From Aspidapion aeneum (Eukaryota; Arthropoda; Insecta; Coleoptera; Brentidae), in contig OY755047.1 of assembly GCA_963576565.1 (NCBI GenBank), forward strand, positions 1,488,001-1,552,000: DNA of 64,000 nt. The letters run 5' to 3'. The first letter of the stretch is position 1, and every line of letters starts with the position of its first letter. Of this stretch, positions 35,697 through 46,214 are shown piece after piece. The notes beneath the pieces were generated by a model. The model searched no databases and had not been told where the DNA came from. It saw nothing but the letters and a program-made list of their open reading frames with translations. Position numbers and translations under genes: made by a program.

Positions 35697-36673
35697 CACA
35701 ACGTTCTACGTCTTCCGATACCCAATCTCCACTCGTTTCTGTTTGCCCATAATTCATCATCTAGGCCTCTTATTCTTATTTCACTGTATATTCCTTCTCT
35801 CCAGCTTCTCCTTGGCCCTCCTCGTTTTCTTCGGCCAGTTAGTTTCCATTGTAGTATTTGTTTAGGTAGTCTTTCATCATTCATTCTTTGTACATGTCCG
35901 TACCACACTAGTTGTTTTGTTCTTATATCATCCACTAAAGTACGTTCACCCACTGTCATAATTTCTCTGATTCTTTGATTTGTAACTCTTTCTCTTTTTG
36001 ATTTCCCTGCTGCTCCTCTCCAATAGTCCATCTCTGTAGCGGAAAGCATTTTTTCTGTTCTATCCTTGATTGGCCATACTTCTGAGCCGTATGTAATAAT
36101 ACTTTTTACAATGGTGTTATATATAAGCTTTTTGTTATGTTTTGATATACTTTGGTCCCAAATTATTCCATTTAATAAAGTTATTGCTTTTCTTCCTTGT
36201 ACGTTTCGATCTTTTATAGCTTTGTCTAGTGTTCCGTCAGCTGTAATTTTTAGACCTAAGTATTTATACTCATCACAGGACTGAATTCGCTGCCCGGTAT
36301 TTAAGATTAGATCCTGTTTCATTCCACCGATACACATATACTTTGTCTTATTGAGATTAACCTCTAGTCCCCACTTATTGTACTCTTCTATTAGTTTTCG
36401 TGTCATATATTCGAGGTCGTCATAATCCTGAGCCACTACTATCTGATCATCGGCGAAACATAAAGTATACAAGGTGGTTTCGTCCAACGGAATTCCCATG
36501 TTTTGGCATTTTCTCTTCCATACTTTAAGGACTTGTTCCAAGTATATCTTGAAGAGCGTAGGCGAGATACAGCAACCTTGTTTAAGACCTTTATTTACTT
36601 GAGAGCCTTTGGTTAGTTTTGCTTTTATTTTAACTTTTGCCTTACTATTGCGGTATAACTCTAATCTATACAT
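35607..36673 (-). pseudogene. RTE-type LINE 3' fragment, copy C (best preserved)
   Basis: An open minus frame of 325 codons (35696-36673) covers the C-terminal half of the reverse transcriptase. It has KGLKQGCCISPTLFKIYLE (residues about 30-48), then LCFADDQIV with catalytic FADD near 72-75, the thumb EYKYLGLKI, and the C-terminal domain YGHVQRMNDERLPKQILQW with the basic GRRKRGGPRRSW. The stop is followed by (TA)n, 35607-35694. The 5' end is truncated: no endonuclease or reverse transcriptase fingers. It interrupts the 169-bp satellite; about 20 bp of satellite unit is missing between the flanks, and no target duplication can be read because of the (TA)n. Confidence 0.9.
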
Positions 36674-36730
36674 CCAAAAAAACCGCTGTGTGTTGGAAAA
36701 ACGTCATTTACGATTTTTTACCTAGCATTA

Positions 36731-36816
36731 AATTAATCTATTTCTGATGCCTAATAGAAAAGGACTAAAAATGTCCAGTGCCTACATTCAATATATTTTA
36801 TAAATAAATGGTTCCA
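36731..36816. other. Short unassigned spacer
   Basis: AT-rich, between the satellite remnant and D620 copy 2. Confidence 0.35.
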
Positions 36817-37211
36817 TGACGGATCTGATATCTTCCTAGCTAGCCTATTATCACACTTCAAGTGAAGCCATGATAATATATTAGCCTTGAAAACATTTTT
36901 TTGTTAATATCTCAGAAACAAAAGCTCTTACGAAGTTTTTGGTTTAACACAAAATATTGAGCAAAATGTAGTTTATTAGATTCCGAAAACTGTATATTGA
37001 TAAGATGCTCTGTTAAAAAGCTAGCATTTAATTGTCAAAAAACTGTTATTAGATTTTAACCAAAATCTAATTAGCTTGTTACTGTCAAACACTATTTTAC
37101 GTGAAAATTTTATGAAAATCGGTTCAGCGGTTTAGGAGCTATCGTGTTACGGACAGACATACACACACACACACACAGACAGACATCACGACGATAGAGA
37201 TAGGTCAAAAT

Positions 37212-38630
37212 CGCAGCCCACGAGACAGACCGGCCCGGGCGCAGAAATATCACGTGACCGTAGGAGGCTCACAAAAAACGCCTCACGGCCCGCTGTCATT
37301 ATAAAACATGTGTGTGTTCAGTTTAGGTATGTTTGTTTACGTCGATTTTTTTTTAATTCGGGCACGAATTTTATGTGAATTTTATCAAAGTTATTAAAAT
37401 AACGCAGCCCACGAAAAAGACTGTAGTGGGCTGCGTTAAAATAATTAATGGCCAATGAGTAAATTATAAAGAAAATACCTATAAGATAAACAATGCCGCG
37501 AACGTGTAATTAGTGTTGTTCCTTGTCGGTCCAACTATAAAACTGAAACCTAATATGTTGCAAACGGGAAAGAAGTGGTAAAAGATAAGATCTTGGATAA
37601 GATTGATCAAGTAATAGACATCCTTAGTGACATTTTCGATAGTGAGAGTGAAAAATGTGTTCAGTTGTCATTTCTTATTGAACAATTAGGTCTCTTGAAA
37701 AGGTAACCTGAGAATCGAAGATATGGTGGATACACTTTAATGTTGGCTTCATCTTTGTTTATCCAGTCATCCAGTGCATACACGTCAATTTACAATTCTA
37801 AGGTAATATGTATTCCGCACCCTGGCAATATTAAAAAACTGATTTGTAAAATATTGTTACAGATAGTAATCTCTCTGGTAGTGTGAAATATTTAAAAAGT
37901 AAGATACAGCTTTTAAAAGAACATGAGTTGGTAGTTAACTTACACTTTAATGAAATATATATTAAACTTTGTGCTGGGTAATTTTTCAAAACATTATTGA
38001 CGACCACTACATTCAGTTCATTGAATGTGAAAACCATCTCACTTATTCACAAAATCACTTGTTTCTTTTTAATAAATTATTGTGAAATGTTTTATATTGA
38101 AAATTTTTCTTCAGATAACTCTAGCGAGTGTTTTTATGGAGAAAAACTATTGTCAAAGCTTGAAAAAATTAGTTTAAGGGCATGTAAAGTTTTTTAAAAT
38201 AATTTTATTAAAAAGCACAATGATTTAGTGTCTGCTAATAAATCTTTGAATAAGAACTCAGACAAAGATGATGACACTCAAAGAAAAATTAAAAAACTAA
38301 AAGCTTAGGTTTGATATGTCCAATTCTGAAAGACTTGTATAGATTTGAAGTAACTTAACGATATTATGTACCTAATAAATGTACCAAAGATATTAGAGTG
38401 CAAATTTTGTATAATTTTTTATTTTATAGATTCAGTTCTTTTCATATATCAGCAAAATATTTTTTTCAATTTTTGCCTATAAAAGAACAAAAATTTTTTG
38501 TTAATTTATTTAAATTGTGTAAAAACATATAATATATTAAGCAATACAATAAGAATCCTGGGACTCCTAAGATCACATGACCGCCGACTTGCTTATAACG
38601 CGCCATGGTCGGTCTTTATCTTTGGCTGCG
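37212..38630 (+). mobile_element. P-element-like transposon, 1419 bp, with 8-bp target duplication
   Basis: Begins CGCAGCC and ends GGCTGCG. The inverted similarity extends imperfectly to about 29 bp (with GACCG shared). Both sides carry GTCAAAAT (37204-37211 and 38631-38638), an 8-bp duplication as P elements make. The interior encodes a decayed transposase with P/THAP9-type features. Copies of D620 at 29940 and 55447 show the uninterrupted target. A hairpin with a 13-bp stem, TAACGCAGCCCAC, lies at about 37399-37437 and repeats the terminal sequence internally. Confidence 0.8.
37570..38315 (+). pseudogene. P/THAP9-type transposase relic
   Basis: Translation in pieces gives ILDKIDQVIDILSDIFDSE, then (after a stop) RRYGGYTLMLASSLFIQS and AYTSIYNSKVICIPHPGNIKK. 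This resembles the P-element and THAP9 segment where an RRY-like start is followed by a predicted helix, S-AY, and LPHP. Next is SGSVKYLKSKIQLLKEHEL followed by a hydrophobic strand and NEIYIK, where a DEI/V-K motif would be expected. Stops and frame changes occur near 37704, 37837 and 37980. No THAP zinc finger is visible. The identification rests on motif order by eye. Confidence 0.5.
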
Positions 38631-38731
38631 GTCAAAATACACCCAACAACAAATTTTCGGGTTATTTAAAAAAAAAATTTCGTTGAAAATAATACCTTCT
38701 CGTCCATTGCTGTGCGGGGTGGGAAGGTAAA

Positions 38732-39080
38732 AATTGTCTTGAAAATTATGGAGTCCACTTTAAAAGTCCTAATCCTGTCTTATCTGTCAATCTGTCAACG
38801 ACGTGATGCCTACTTAGAGTGGACAGTCAGGAAGTCAGAAAGCAAGGGCAACATTTTAGCTCATTTTTATGGCATTTTTTATGAGGGTTTTTTTATTAAG
38901 TTACATTTTAAAATTAGTTTTTTAAAAGATAAAACACGGGGAATTTAACAAAAAAAATTGGTTGCTTTGCTTACTTTTTCCACAGTATATTTTTAGATTC
39001 TTTGTTTGAACTAAACGGTCATAGATAAAGGATTTGCGGCGCGGTTCAGTGAGTTTTTATTAGATAGGCAACTCCGGCTG
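38732..39080. other. Unassigned DNA
   Basis: No gene or repeat that I can name. The frame at 38712-38948 has no recognisable domain. Confidence 0.35.
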
Positions 39081-40349
39081 TTTGACAGGTCGTTAGTTCT
39101 GTGGCGCCCACTGCAGAGCTTAGTGACGAACTAAAAGGCGAGGCGGGAAATTTGAATCGCCTTTTATAATAAATTTTCTCTAATTTTAAAGTTTTTTTTG
39201 AAATTTTTAATCAGTCAATATTTTATAAAGACATACAATGTCTTTATAAGATATAAACAGATTGAAAATGATATATAAAATGCAATAAATAAAACATTTT
39301 TTAAATCAGTTTTTATTATTTAAAAAAAAGCTACAAATTAACGACTAACTATTGATGAAATAATACATAGTCTAATTGATTGGTAAAATAAAATATAATG
39401 CAAAACCAAACACTGTCTAGTATATTTAAATTTGCTTTTAACATTTCTGGTGAGTGATGAGTGAATAAATAATGAAACAGTTGTTCGTGAAGAGAATCAT
39501 TCTTAAGTGTCTACTTTTTAACAGCTCGACGAAAATCTGACATGATTTAAAAGTACCTCCTCGCCTTGGTTGTAAGTTGTGTAGGGTATGTTTCAAAGCA
39601 GTACATATATAGCTTATCAGTGGTCACACATATCATCGAAAAGCTGAAAACAATAAAAAAAATCAACTTATAACCACATTAATCATAGGTACTAGATTAT
39701 GGTAAGATTTAAAATTAAGGAATAAATTTATTTAAAGTACATTACGCTGCTGGGTAATCCCTCGTTTACCCATCAATTAAGCCCCCCCCTTTTACTTAAT
39801 ATCAAACGAAAGGGATAGACATAAAATTAACACTAAATTTGTGCTTAGTTCATGGGCAAATAAGGCACCTACCAGGCATTGGAAACCTGTATTCAGAGTT
39901 CCGTAAAGTAAGCGATAAGAAGTTAAAAAGACACTACCAATACAAATTTTATCAAATGCCAATCTAACCTCAAATGAGAAAATAAGAAAACTTACCTTAA
40001 AATTTCTCGAAAACTATGCATGTTATACTCGTCTGAACTTTAGACACTACACCCAGAAAAGCAACTAGAAATTCTTATTCTTTTATATTTAAATTGCAAA
40101 AGTTACAAATTTAACAAAATTTAATTTTAATGCGTCACAGCAGCAAAGATTACCTACATAAGCCAAAAAGATAGATTTTAAATGAACCCGAAATAAAATG
40201 CAGTGGAAGAGGTTTTTCTACCTGAAAAAAAGGGGGACGGAAAATCCAAACCACAGATAATTCTCAAAAAAAATAGAATAAGGAAGAAACGCGTGACCGC
40301 AGTCCCTCTTGTGAGCTTAGTGAGAACTTTAACCTAACGACCTGTCAAA
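39081..40349. mobile_element. Possible transposon bounded by 16-bp inverted repeats
   Basis: TTTGACAGGTCGTTAG (39081-39096) and its exact complement CTAACGACCTGTCAAA (40334-40349) enclose about 1.27 kb of AT-rich DNA without a coding frame. No target duplication was seen. The right end abuts the Penelope relic. Confidence 0.45.
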
Positions 40350-41690
40350 TTGCATTGAGTTTCCTAGGCATGCTGAACGGTATTCGACCAACAATCAAAT
40401 GCACCATGGAAATTGAAAAAGATTCAGCCGTACCTTTTTTGGATGTTCTTGTCAAACGACTAGACAGAAACATTCAAACCACTGTATATAGGAAACCTTA
40501 AGAGCCGTAAATATTTGTAGTAATAATGAAGAATTAACCACAGAAATTAACAATATTAAAAAAAAAACAGTAACGATTCTGTTCCGAGAAATTAATAAAC
40601 GCAACGATCTCTAAAATGAAAAACAAACCAAATGTAGCAAATTCTCAAAATAATAATCCGTTGCGTGGTTCGATTCGGTTCGGTTCGGTCACTATTTTCA
40701 TCGGGAAATACGATAAGGAGTTTTGTAACTAAACTCGCTCGGTGAGCAGGCTACTGTTTTTCAAGCAGAAGTCTACGCCATAATAATGGCGGCAACCCTA
40801 GAAGAGGTTCGGAACAGCGAAGAGGAGCTTATATATATATATGCTCTGACAGTCAAGCCACCCTGAAGGTGCTAAACGCACCCAAGATTGCTGACGGCTT
40901 GGTGGAAGAATGCGCAGAGGCGCTGGAGACCCTAAGCGATGGCAAACGGGTGACGCTGGTTTGGGTTACGGGGGTACCAGGCAACGAGAAGGCGGACGAA
41001 CTCGCACGACTCGGGGCAGGAACCGCCTATGTAGGACCGGAGCCACTTTTGGGCGTCACAAAAAGACAAGTGCAAAGCGGACTCAACAAATGGGCCCAGG
41101 ACGCGCTATTAAACTCCTGGGAAACAGGAACGGGTTACAGACAGACCAGAGAATTCGTAGACCGTCCAAAAGCGACCAGAATTAGATGGATGCTGGGACG
41201 GACACGAAAAGACCTCGGACTGCTGATAGGTACTCTAACCGGACATAACCGGTTGAGGAAGCACATGAAACGTATAGGAGTCGAGAATGACCCTACCTGC
41301 TCAGCCTGTGGACAGGAAGAAGAGACATCAAGACACCTCGTGGCAGAATGCGAGGCCTACGCAAGGATGAGACAACAGGCACTCGGAGCGCCAACTCTGA
41401 GCGAGGAAGAACTGCACATGCTCAAATGGGCAGACTTACTGGACTTTGTAAAGAGAACAGGAAGGCCCAATGAGTTACCCGACCATCAAAGGAAAGTGCA
41501 GAGAGTGGGTTAAGGGACAGACTTGGGGCATGGCAAAAAGGGCCTACTCTGACCTACTTGTCAGACCTGCGGGTCAACCCCCCCCCCTACTACTACTACT
41601 ACTACTTTGTAACTAAAACCAAACCAGGAAATCCCTCAAATAATAAAGAATATATTTACCAAATCCCGTGTGAGTGAGTGAAATGTTGAT
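40350..41690 (+). pseudogene. Penelope-like retroelement relic, split by a LINE
   Basis: Conceptual translation from about 40359 gives an unbroken stretch with IRPTIKCTMEIEKD, PFLDVLVKRLDR and VYRKP, the conserved block after the Penelope reverse transcriptase palm. A stop and gap follow, then RAVNICSNNEELTTEINNI and FREINKR. After the inserted LINE it continues TKPGNPSNNKEYIYQIPCE, the start of the YIG-type endonuclease region (expected pattern vYxIPC). The frame reads directly from the left flank to the right flank if the LINE and one duplication are ignored. A (TTCGG)n block sits at 40674-40689. Confidence 0.75.
40734..41605 (+). pseudogene. LINE 3' fragment with RNase H domain (family RH1)
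   Basis: Flanked by a 12-bp duplication TTTGTAACTAAA (40722-40733 and 41606-41617) and ended by a (TAC)n tail. It codes for RNase H: FQAEVYAIIMAA, then CSDSQATLKVL, then VTLVWVTGVPGNEKADELAR (expected W-pGH; here G replaces the usual histidine). A C-terminal zinc motif CSACGQEEETSRHLVAEC (CCHC) follows. The N-terminal RNase H strand and the rest are in different frames, with the shift inside a TA run at about 40830-40841. The main frame is 40869-41513. GC content is higher than in the surroundings, suggesting a fairly recent arrival. Confidence 0.88.
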
Positions 41691-41767
41691 ATCTATTCAA
41701 ATAAACGTTTTATAATATGGTGTAAAAATATACGGGAAAACTCTGTACCTTTTTCGTTCAGTGTATA

Positions 41768-42380
41768 CAGTGGCGGATCCAGGGAGGGAGCAGAGGGGCC
41801 CAGCGCCCTCTTCCCGCCCCTCCTTGACATAAAGCTTATAATTTTTAGTTCCAGACAGTGGCGGATCCAGGGGGGGGGCACTAGGGGCACTTGCCCCCCC
41901 CCCCCGAGAATTTTTTGAATATACAAAAAATGAGTAAAAAGTCATGTTTTTGCTAATAAAATTTCAACATTTTTGCCTGCGGCGCATGAAAGTGTCTATT
42001 ATTATTATCATCGAAATTACAACCACTGACTAGTTCAATAAAATGCTGCTTAAAAAAATATATACCGTTTTTTACCGACAGAGACTGTCACCTAAAGTGC
42101 CCCCCCCCCCCAGAAGCACGTCTGGATCCGCTCTTGGTTCCAGAAAAAAAATAACCAATAGATAGACCGCAAATTTTTACCTAATATAAAATTTTTCAAA
42201 AATTTTCGCTAAAATAACATTTTTTGAAATTTTGACGCAAAATTTAACTGCTTTTGCTCAAATTTTCGCCTGCGGCCCAGTTTGTTTGCACGTAGTGAGA
42301 AACTTTAAAGCGAATTCTTATTAAATTGTGTTTTTTTCGTTCCTTGGCCCCTCCCCCCGGACATCCTGGATCCGCCACTG
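41768..42380. mobile_element. hAT-like MITE, outer element of a nested pair
   Basis: Starts CAGTGGCGGATCCAGGG and ends CTGGATCCGCCACTG. Flanks AGTGTATA and GGTGTATG match at 6 of 8, a worn 8-bp duplication. It holds a second copy of the same family inside it. Confidence 0.75.
41856..42136. mobile_element. hAT-like MITE, inner element, perfect 8-bp duplication
   Basis: Starts CAGTGGCGGATCCAGGG and ends TCTGGATCCGCTCTTG, a slightly worn inverted end. GTTCCAGA flanks both sides (41848-41855 and 42137-42144). Long G and C runs lie near the ends. Confidence 0.8.
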
Positions 42381-42889
42381 GGTGTATGACACTGGTTAGG
42401 AAAAAATACCCTTTGCTTTAAAATAAGTTGTAATTGCCACATCAAATTTAGTTTTAACAATGCTAATTAATTAACGGGATTAATTTATAATTTAAACTTC
42501 ATCAAAATTATTAAATTGTTAAATTTTGTTAATATTTACAACGTAAACCGCTTAATTCTGCATATGTACATACGTTCAAATATTGTTTAATATTTTGTGT
42601 AGGCAGGCAGTATATTAGAACATAAATGTCCCATTGGATTGAAAAAAATCAGGGATAAAGTTCTTTTTAGCATTGCAGCATGGCGAAAGGAAGGGTAATA
42701 TTTGTGTAACGCTAGAGGCTAAACGGCTGAACCGATTTTGACAAAAAAAAGGTATCGTTAAATTGCAACTGATCCCGAAGGTGCTATAGGCTACCTTTTT
42801 TTAAACAGGAATCTACATGGCGGTCTTCAGACGCCATTTTGTCACATGATGTTGGCTTTAAGGCACACAAATTATCTAAATTTCAGGCG
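42381..42889. other. Unassigned DNA with one shared repeat motif
   Basis: Contains AACGGCTGAACCGATTTTGA near 42722, a motif shared with several dispersed repeats. No gene. Confidence 0.4.
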
Positions 42890-43810
42890 ATTTTATTGAA
42901 CTTCCTTTGATTACCCATTGCAAATGTCTTCTAGTTTGCTGTAGTTACTTTGTAGTCCTCTTTGCTCCCACCCATCTCCCCTCCTGTCATTCCCCCCACC
43001 CTATTCAAAAACCTTATTCGCATAATTTTATCAAATATAGAGCGATTTTAAAAATTATTTCTGCATATAGACTTTTAGATTTTTTTCCAATACCATTTTA
43101 CTAGTCCCCCCTCTCTCTCTCCCTCTCTCCTTTCCTTCCTCCTTATTAGTAATAGTTGTAGATATACCTTTCACAAATATAGAGCTTTCTCTCTCCTCCC
43201 CATCATCCTTATTAGTAATATTTATAGCTATAACTTTCACAAATATAAAGCGATTTCCAAAGTTCTTTCTGCACACGCTTGAAGACTTTTTTCCAATATC
43301 ATTTTACTAGTTTCCCCCTCCCTCTCTTCTCCCCTCCCTTCTTATTAGTAATAGTTGTAGCAGTGACGCACCCAGAAATATGTCTTGGGGGGGGGGAGGC
43401 CTCTTGGGGGGCTCGAAGCTTCATGATGTCGAATTTTAAGCTATTTTTGGTGACTTTTCATGAATTATGTTGAAAATATGTAAAAAAATCTATGACTTGG
43501 GGGGGCCGAGCCCCTCCCCCCCCCTGGGTGCGCCCAGTTGGGGGGGGGGGGTAGATATACGTTTCACAAATAAAGAGCGATTTAAAAAAAAAATCTGCAC
43601 ACGCTTTTAGACTTTATTTCCAACATCATTTTACTAGTTTCCCCCTTCCTCTCCCTCTCTTCTCCCCACCCTCCTTATTAGTAATTATTTTAGCTATACC
43701 TTTCACAAACTTAGAGCGATTTCAAAAATTTTTGCGGCACACGCTTTAAGATTTTTTCGACACCATTTTACTAGTTCCCTCCTTCCTCCCTCCTCCCTCT
43801 CTCCACCACC
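42890..43810. repeat. Degenerate tandem repeat, pyrimidine-rich, about 200-bp unit
   Basis: CATTTTACTAGT, a CT-rich block, TTATTAGTAAT and TTTCACAAA-TA-AGCGATTT recur in the same order about four times. The spacing is disturbed by a MITE at 43368. Frames here are low-complexity shadows. Confidence 0.7.
43368..43545. mobile_element. hAT-like MITE inside the pyrimidine-rich repeat
   Basis: Starts CAGTGACGCACCCAGAAATA and runs to a worn GGGTGCGCCCA end. The interior TCATGATGTCGAATTTTA is shared with 53476-53640. The repeat reads AGTTGTAG before the element; after it, AGTTG and GTAG appear separated by a G run. Confidence 0.65.
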
Positions 43811-44690
43811 ACCTTCACTCAATGGAAGGTAACACTGTTCGCGTCCGTAAAAAATCTACAAGTACTTTTTGGGTAAAGCTAAAAGAATTAAACCTAAAAG
43901 TTTTAAATAAAAAAATTTTTAAATAAAAAAAACACCAACTGCTAAATTTACTTTAGTAACTACTAGTCGCAGTTGAGTACAAAATTACCCAATAACCTGA
44001 TTCATAAAAATACAAAACTGTATAATTTCGTAAGTGCGCTTTGGGCATCAAAACTAAAAGTTGAAGCATGTCGTACATTATAGGTACCTATACTTATTAA
44101 TTTTGTACTCAATTACGACTAGTAGTTACAAGTAAATTTAGCAGTTGAGTGCAGTTTTTTTTTTATATTTTTTTTTTAATTAGTTTTAGTATAAGATACA
44201 AATTTCACAATGAGAGGTTCTTACTAGTTTGGAAATGTTTTTTAAACTTTGCTATTACAGCCAAACCTAGAAAATTTTTAGATATTTTCCACATATTTCA
44301 TTAATAAAAAAAAATAAATAGGATAAAATATGACATCATGGGGCTTCGCCCCCCCCCCCGATGACATCTTCGGGGGTGAGCTACTGCTAAGAGTAATGTG
44401 GAAAATCAAATGTTCTGCTGTTGTGCTAGGAAGGTAAAAATGCGGCAGTTTATTTAATTTCATAATTGAATAATTTTAATTTTTTTTGAAAGCCCGGCGG
44501 CGGGCGTCGGCGACAAAATGGGGTAAAATTTATACAAAAATTAATTCTCGACACGGCATTGTTTGTTTTCGTGCGAAACCATAAAACTATCGGGTTTCGG
44601 GAGTAATCGACTTAAAAAACCATTTTTTACGTATGAAAAGTTTTATTTTACAGGCAGGTCTTTTTGAAAATCTTTCCGACCTGGACAAGG
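43811..44690. other. Mostly unassigned; MITE fragment at 44278-44370
   Basis: 44278-44370 (GATATTTTCCACATATTTCAT, then ATGACATCATGGGGCTTCG and a C run) matches the interior of the CAGTGGCG MITEs. GTGCTAGGAAGGTAAAAAT at 44424 matches the D620 end. The rest shows no gene. Confidence 0.45.
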
Positions 44691-44699
44691 ACTGGTAAA

Positions 44700-45480
44700 T
44701 AATCTAAAAAGTGGAAAACATTTTTACTGGACCTCTTTTATAACCAAACCCTATTTACCGAACCCTTTGGCCTCCACACTTCCAAACCCGGCCTTGGATA
44801 GAATTTATGTGACGCCCGAAACGGGACACATTCAACAGAACCAAACCCTATTTACCGTTATTTTTCCTCCGATCCTTGACATTTCTAAATCCGACCCTGG
44901 GTAGAATTTATGTGACGCCCGAAACGGGACACATTCAATTTAACCAAACCCTATTTACCGTTATTTTTCCTCCGATCCTTGACATTTCTAAATCCGACCC
45001 TGGGTAGAATTTATGTGACGCCCGAAACGGGACACATTCAACAGAACCAAACCCTATTTACCGTTATTTTTCCTCCGATCCTTGACATTTCTAAATCCGA
45101 CCCTGGGTAGAATTTATGTGACGCCCGAAACGGGACACATTCAATTTAACCAAACCCTATTTACCGTTATTTTTCCTCCGATCCTTGACATTTCTAAATC
45201 CGACCCTGGGTAGAATTTATGTGACGCCCGAAACGGGACACATTCAACATAACCAAACCTTATTTACCGTTATTTTTCCCCCGATCCTTGACATTTCTAA
45301 ATCCGACCCTGGGTAGAATTTATGTGACGCCCGAAACGGGACACATCCAATTGGTTCTATTGAACCCTACTTTTCGATATTTTGCCCCGGGCCTCTACAC
45401 TTTTAAACCCGACTCTGGATAGATATTATGTGACGCCCGAAACAGGAGACATCCAACAGAGCAAAACAATATTTACAGAT
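44700..45480. repeat. 103-bp tandem repeat, seven units, with dimer pattern
   Basis: GACGCCCGAAACGGGACACAT or close variants lie at 44811, 44914, 45017, 45120, 45223, 45326 and 45432. Alternate units carry ACAGAACC and ATTTAACC after the landmark, so the amplified unit was a 206-bp dimer. The first and last units are the most diverged, as expected at array edges. Confidence 0.93.
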
Positions 45481-45661
45481 ATTTAAAACCTATTTAAAAT
45501 TTTCAAATTTTTTTTCGGAAGCCCTTGAAGCACCGCGCCAACACAATAGAGTTCAAATTACACAAAAAGTAATTCTCGATACTATTCGCGAAAAATGCGA
45601 AAAAAGTCATTATTTACCCCAAGTCTTTGACTTTTTAACACCAGAGAGAGATAAAATATTT

Positions 45662-46190
45662 AATTTTGATTGGACATAGGCCTCCCCAAATATCTTCCAC
45701 TCCTCTCTGTCTGTCGCCGTGTTCATCCATCTAGTTCCCGCATGTTTCTTCAAGTCATCCGCCCATATTACTTCACATGTAACATTTGTCTTTCCATTGA
45801 TCTTTGGGCTTTTGTTACCTTATCCATGTTTGATTTTGTAAGTGTCGAGGTCTGCGATCCTTAGGTAAGTACAGGAGGGATACATTGATTATACACGTTC
45901 GTTTTGAGGTACTGAGGATATTTTGATCTTTTTAATATGTAGCTTACTTTACCGAATGCTGCCCAGGTCAATCTTAATCGTCTCTTGATTTCAGCAGTTT
46001 GGTTTCCTTTTTTTAGTTAAATAATTTGTGCCAGGTATATATATTCCTCTATTTGTTCTATTTTTTTCTTGGTTTATTCTCATCGTGATATCTTCATCTG
46101 TGTTTGTTATGATTTTAATTTTAGTGTAATTCATACTCAAGACTATATTTTTAGCTGCTGTATCCAGTTCTTCCAGCAAAAGATAGAAAT
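45662..46190 (-). pseudogene. LINE family 3 fragment, minus strand
   Basis: The reverse complement gives ELDTAAKNIVLSMNYTKIKI and later the DDLKKHAGTRWM region ending near 45662. It is the same family as 30418-32215 and 47975-48360. Around 45862-45885 it reads through the point where the mariner-like element sits in the other copy, giving the empty-site sequence. Stops break the frame. Confidence 0.75.
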
Positions 46191-46214
46191 TTATATTTTA
46201 AATACCAGCCAGAA

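Larger units (their letters stand above)
32465..36730. repeat. 169-bp satellite array, interrupted
   Basis: The landmark CGTCATTTACGG lies at 33001, 33171, 33314, 33483, 33652, 33822, 33991, 34160, 34331, 34500, 34669 and 34840, mostly 169-171 bp apart. Degenerate units flank this core: CGCCATTTACGG at 35102, earlier units near 32490, and a remnant at 36674-36725. A variant GAGGGTATCAACAGTGCC at about 34177 and 34686 shows a three-unit (509-bp) higher-order period. The array is broken by a mariner-like end near 32543, a small inverted-repeat element at 35133 and an RTE LINE at 35607. Short frames inside are shadows. Confidence 0.95.
36817..38731. repeat. Dispersed repeat D620, copy 2, split by P-like element
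   Basis: Left half 36817-37211 and right half 38631-38731. Together they reproduce the D620 sequence seen at 28619 and 54058, including TGACGGATCTGA, GTGTTACGGACAGACAT, a CA microsatellite and GGGAAGGTAAAAA. Confidence 0.85.

Noticed and set aside
40869..41513. A stand-alone RNase H gene
   Set aside because: The 12-bp target duplication, 3' microsatellite tail and C-terminal zinc motif show it is the end of a LINE, and its N-terminal strand is out of frame.
41693..41945. Glycine/proline-rich minus-strand frames
   Set aside because: Artefact of G and C runs in nested MITEs.
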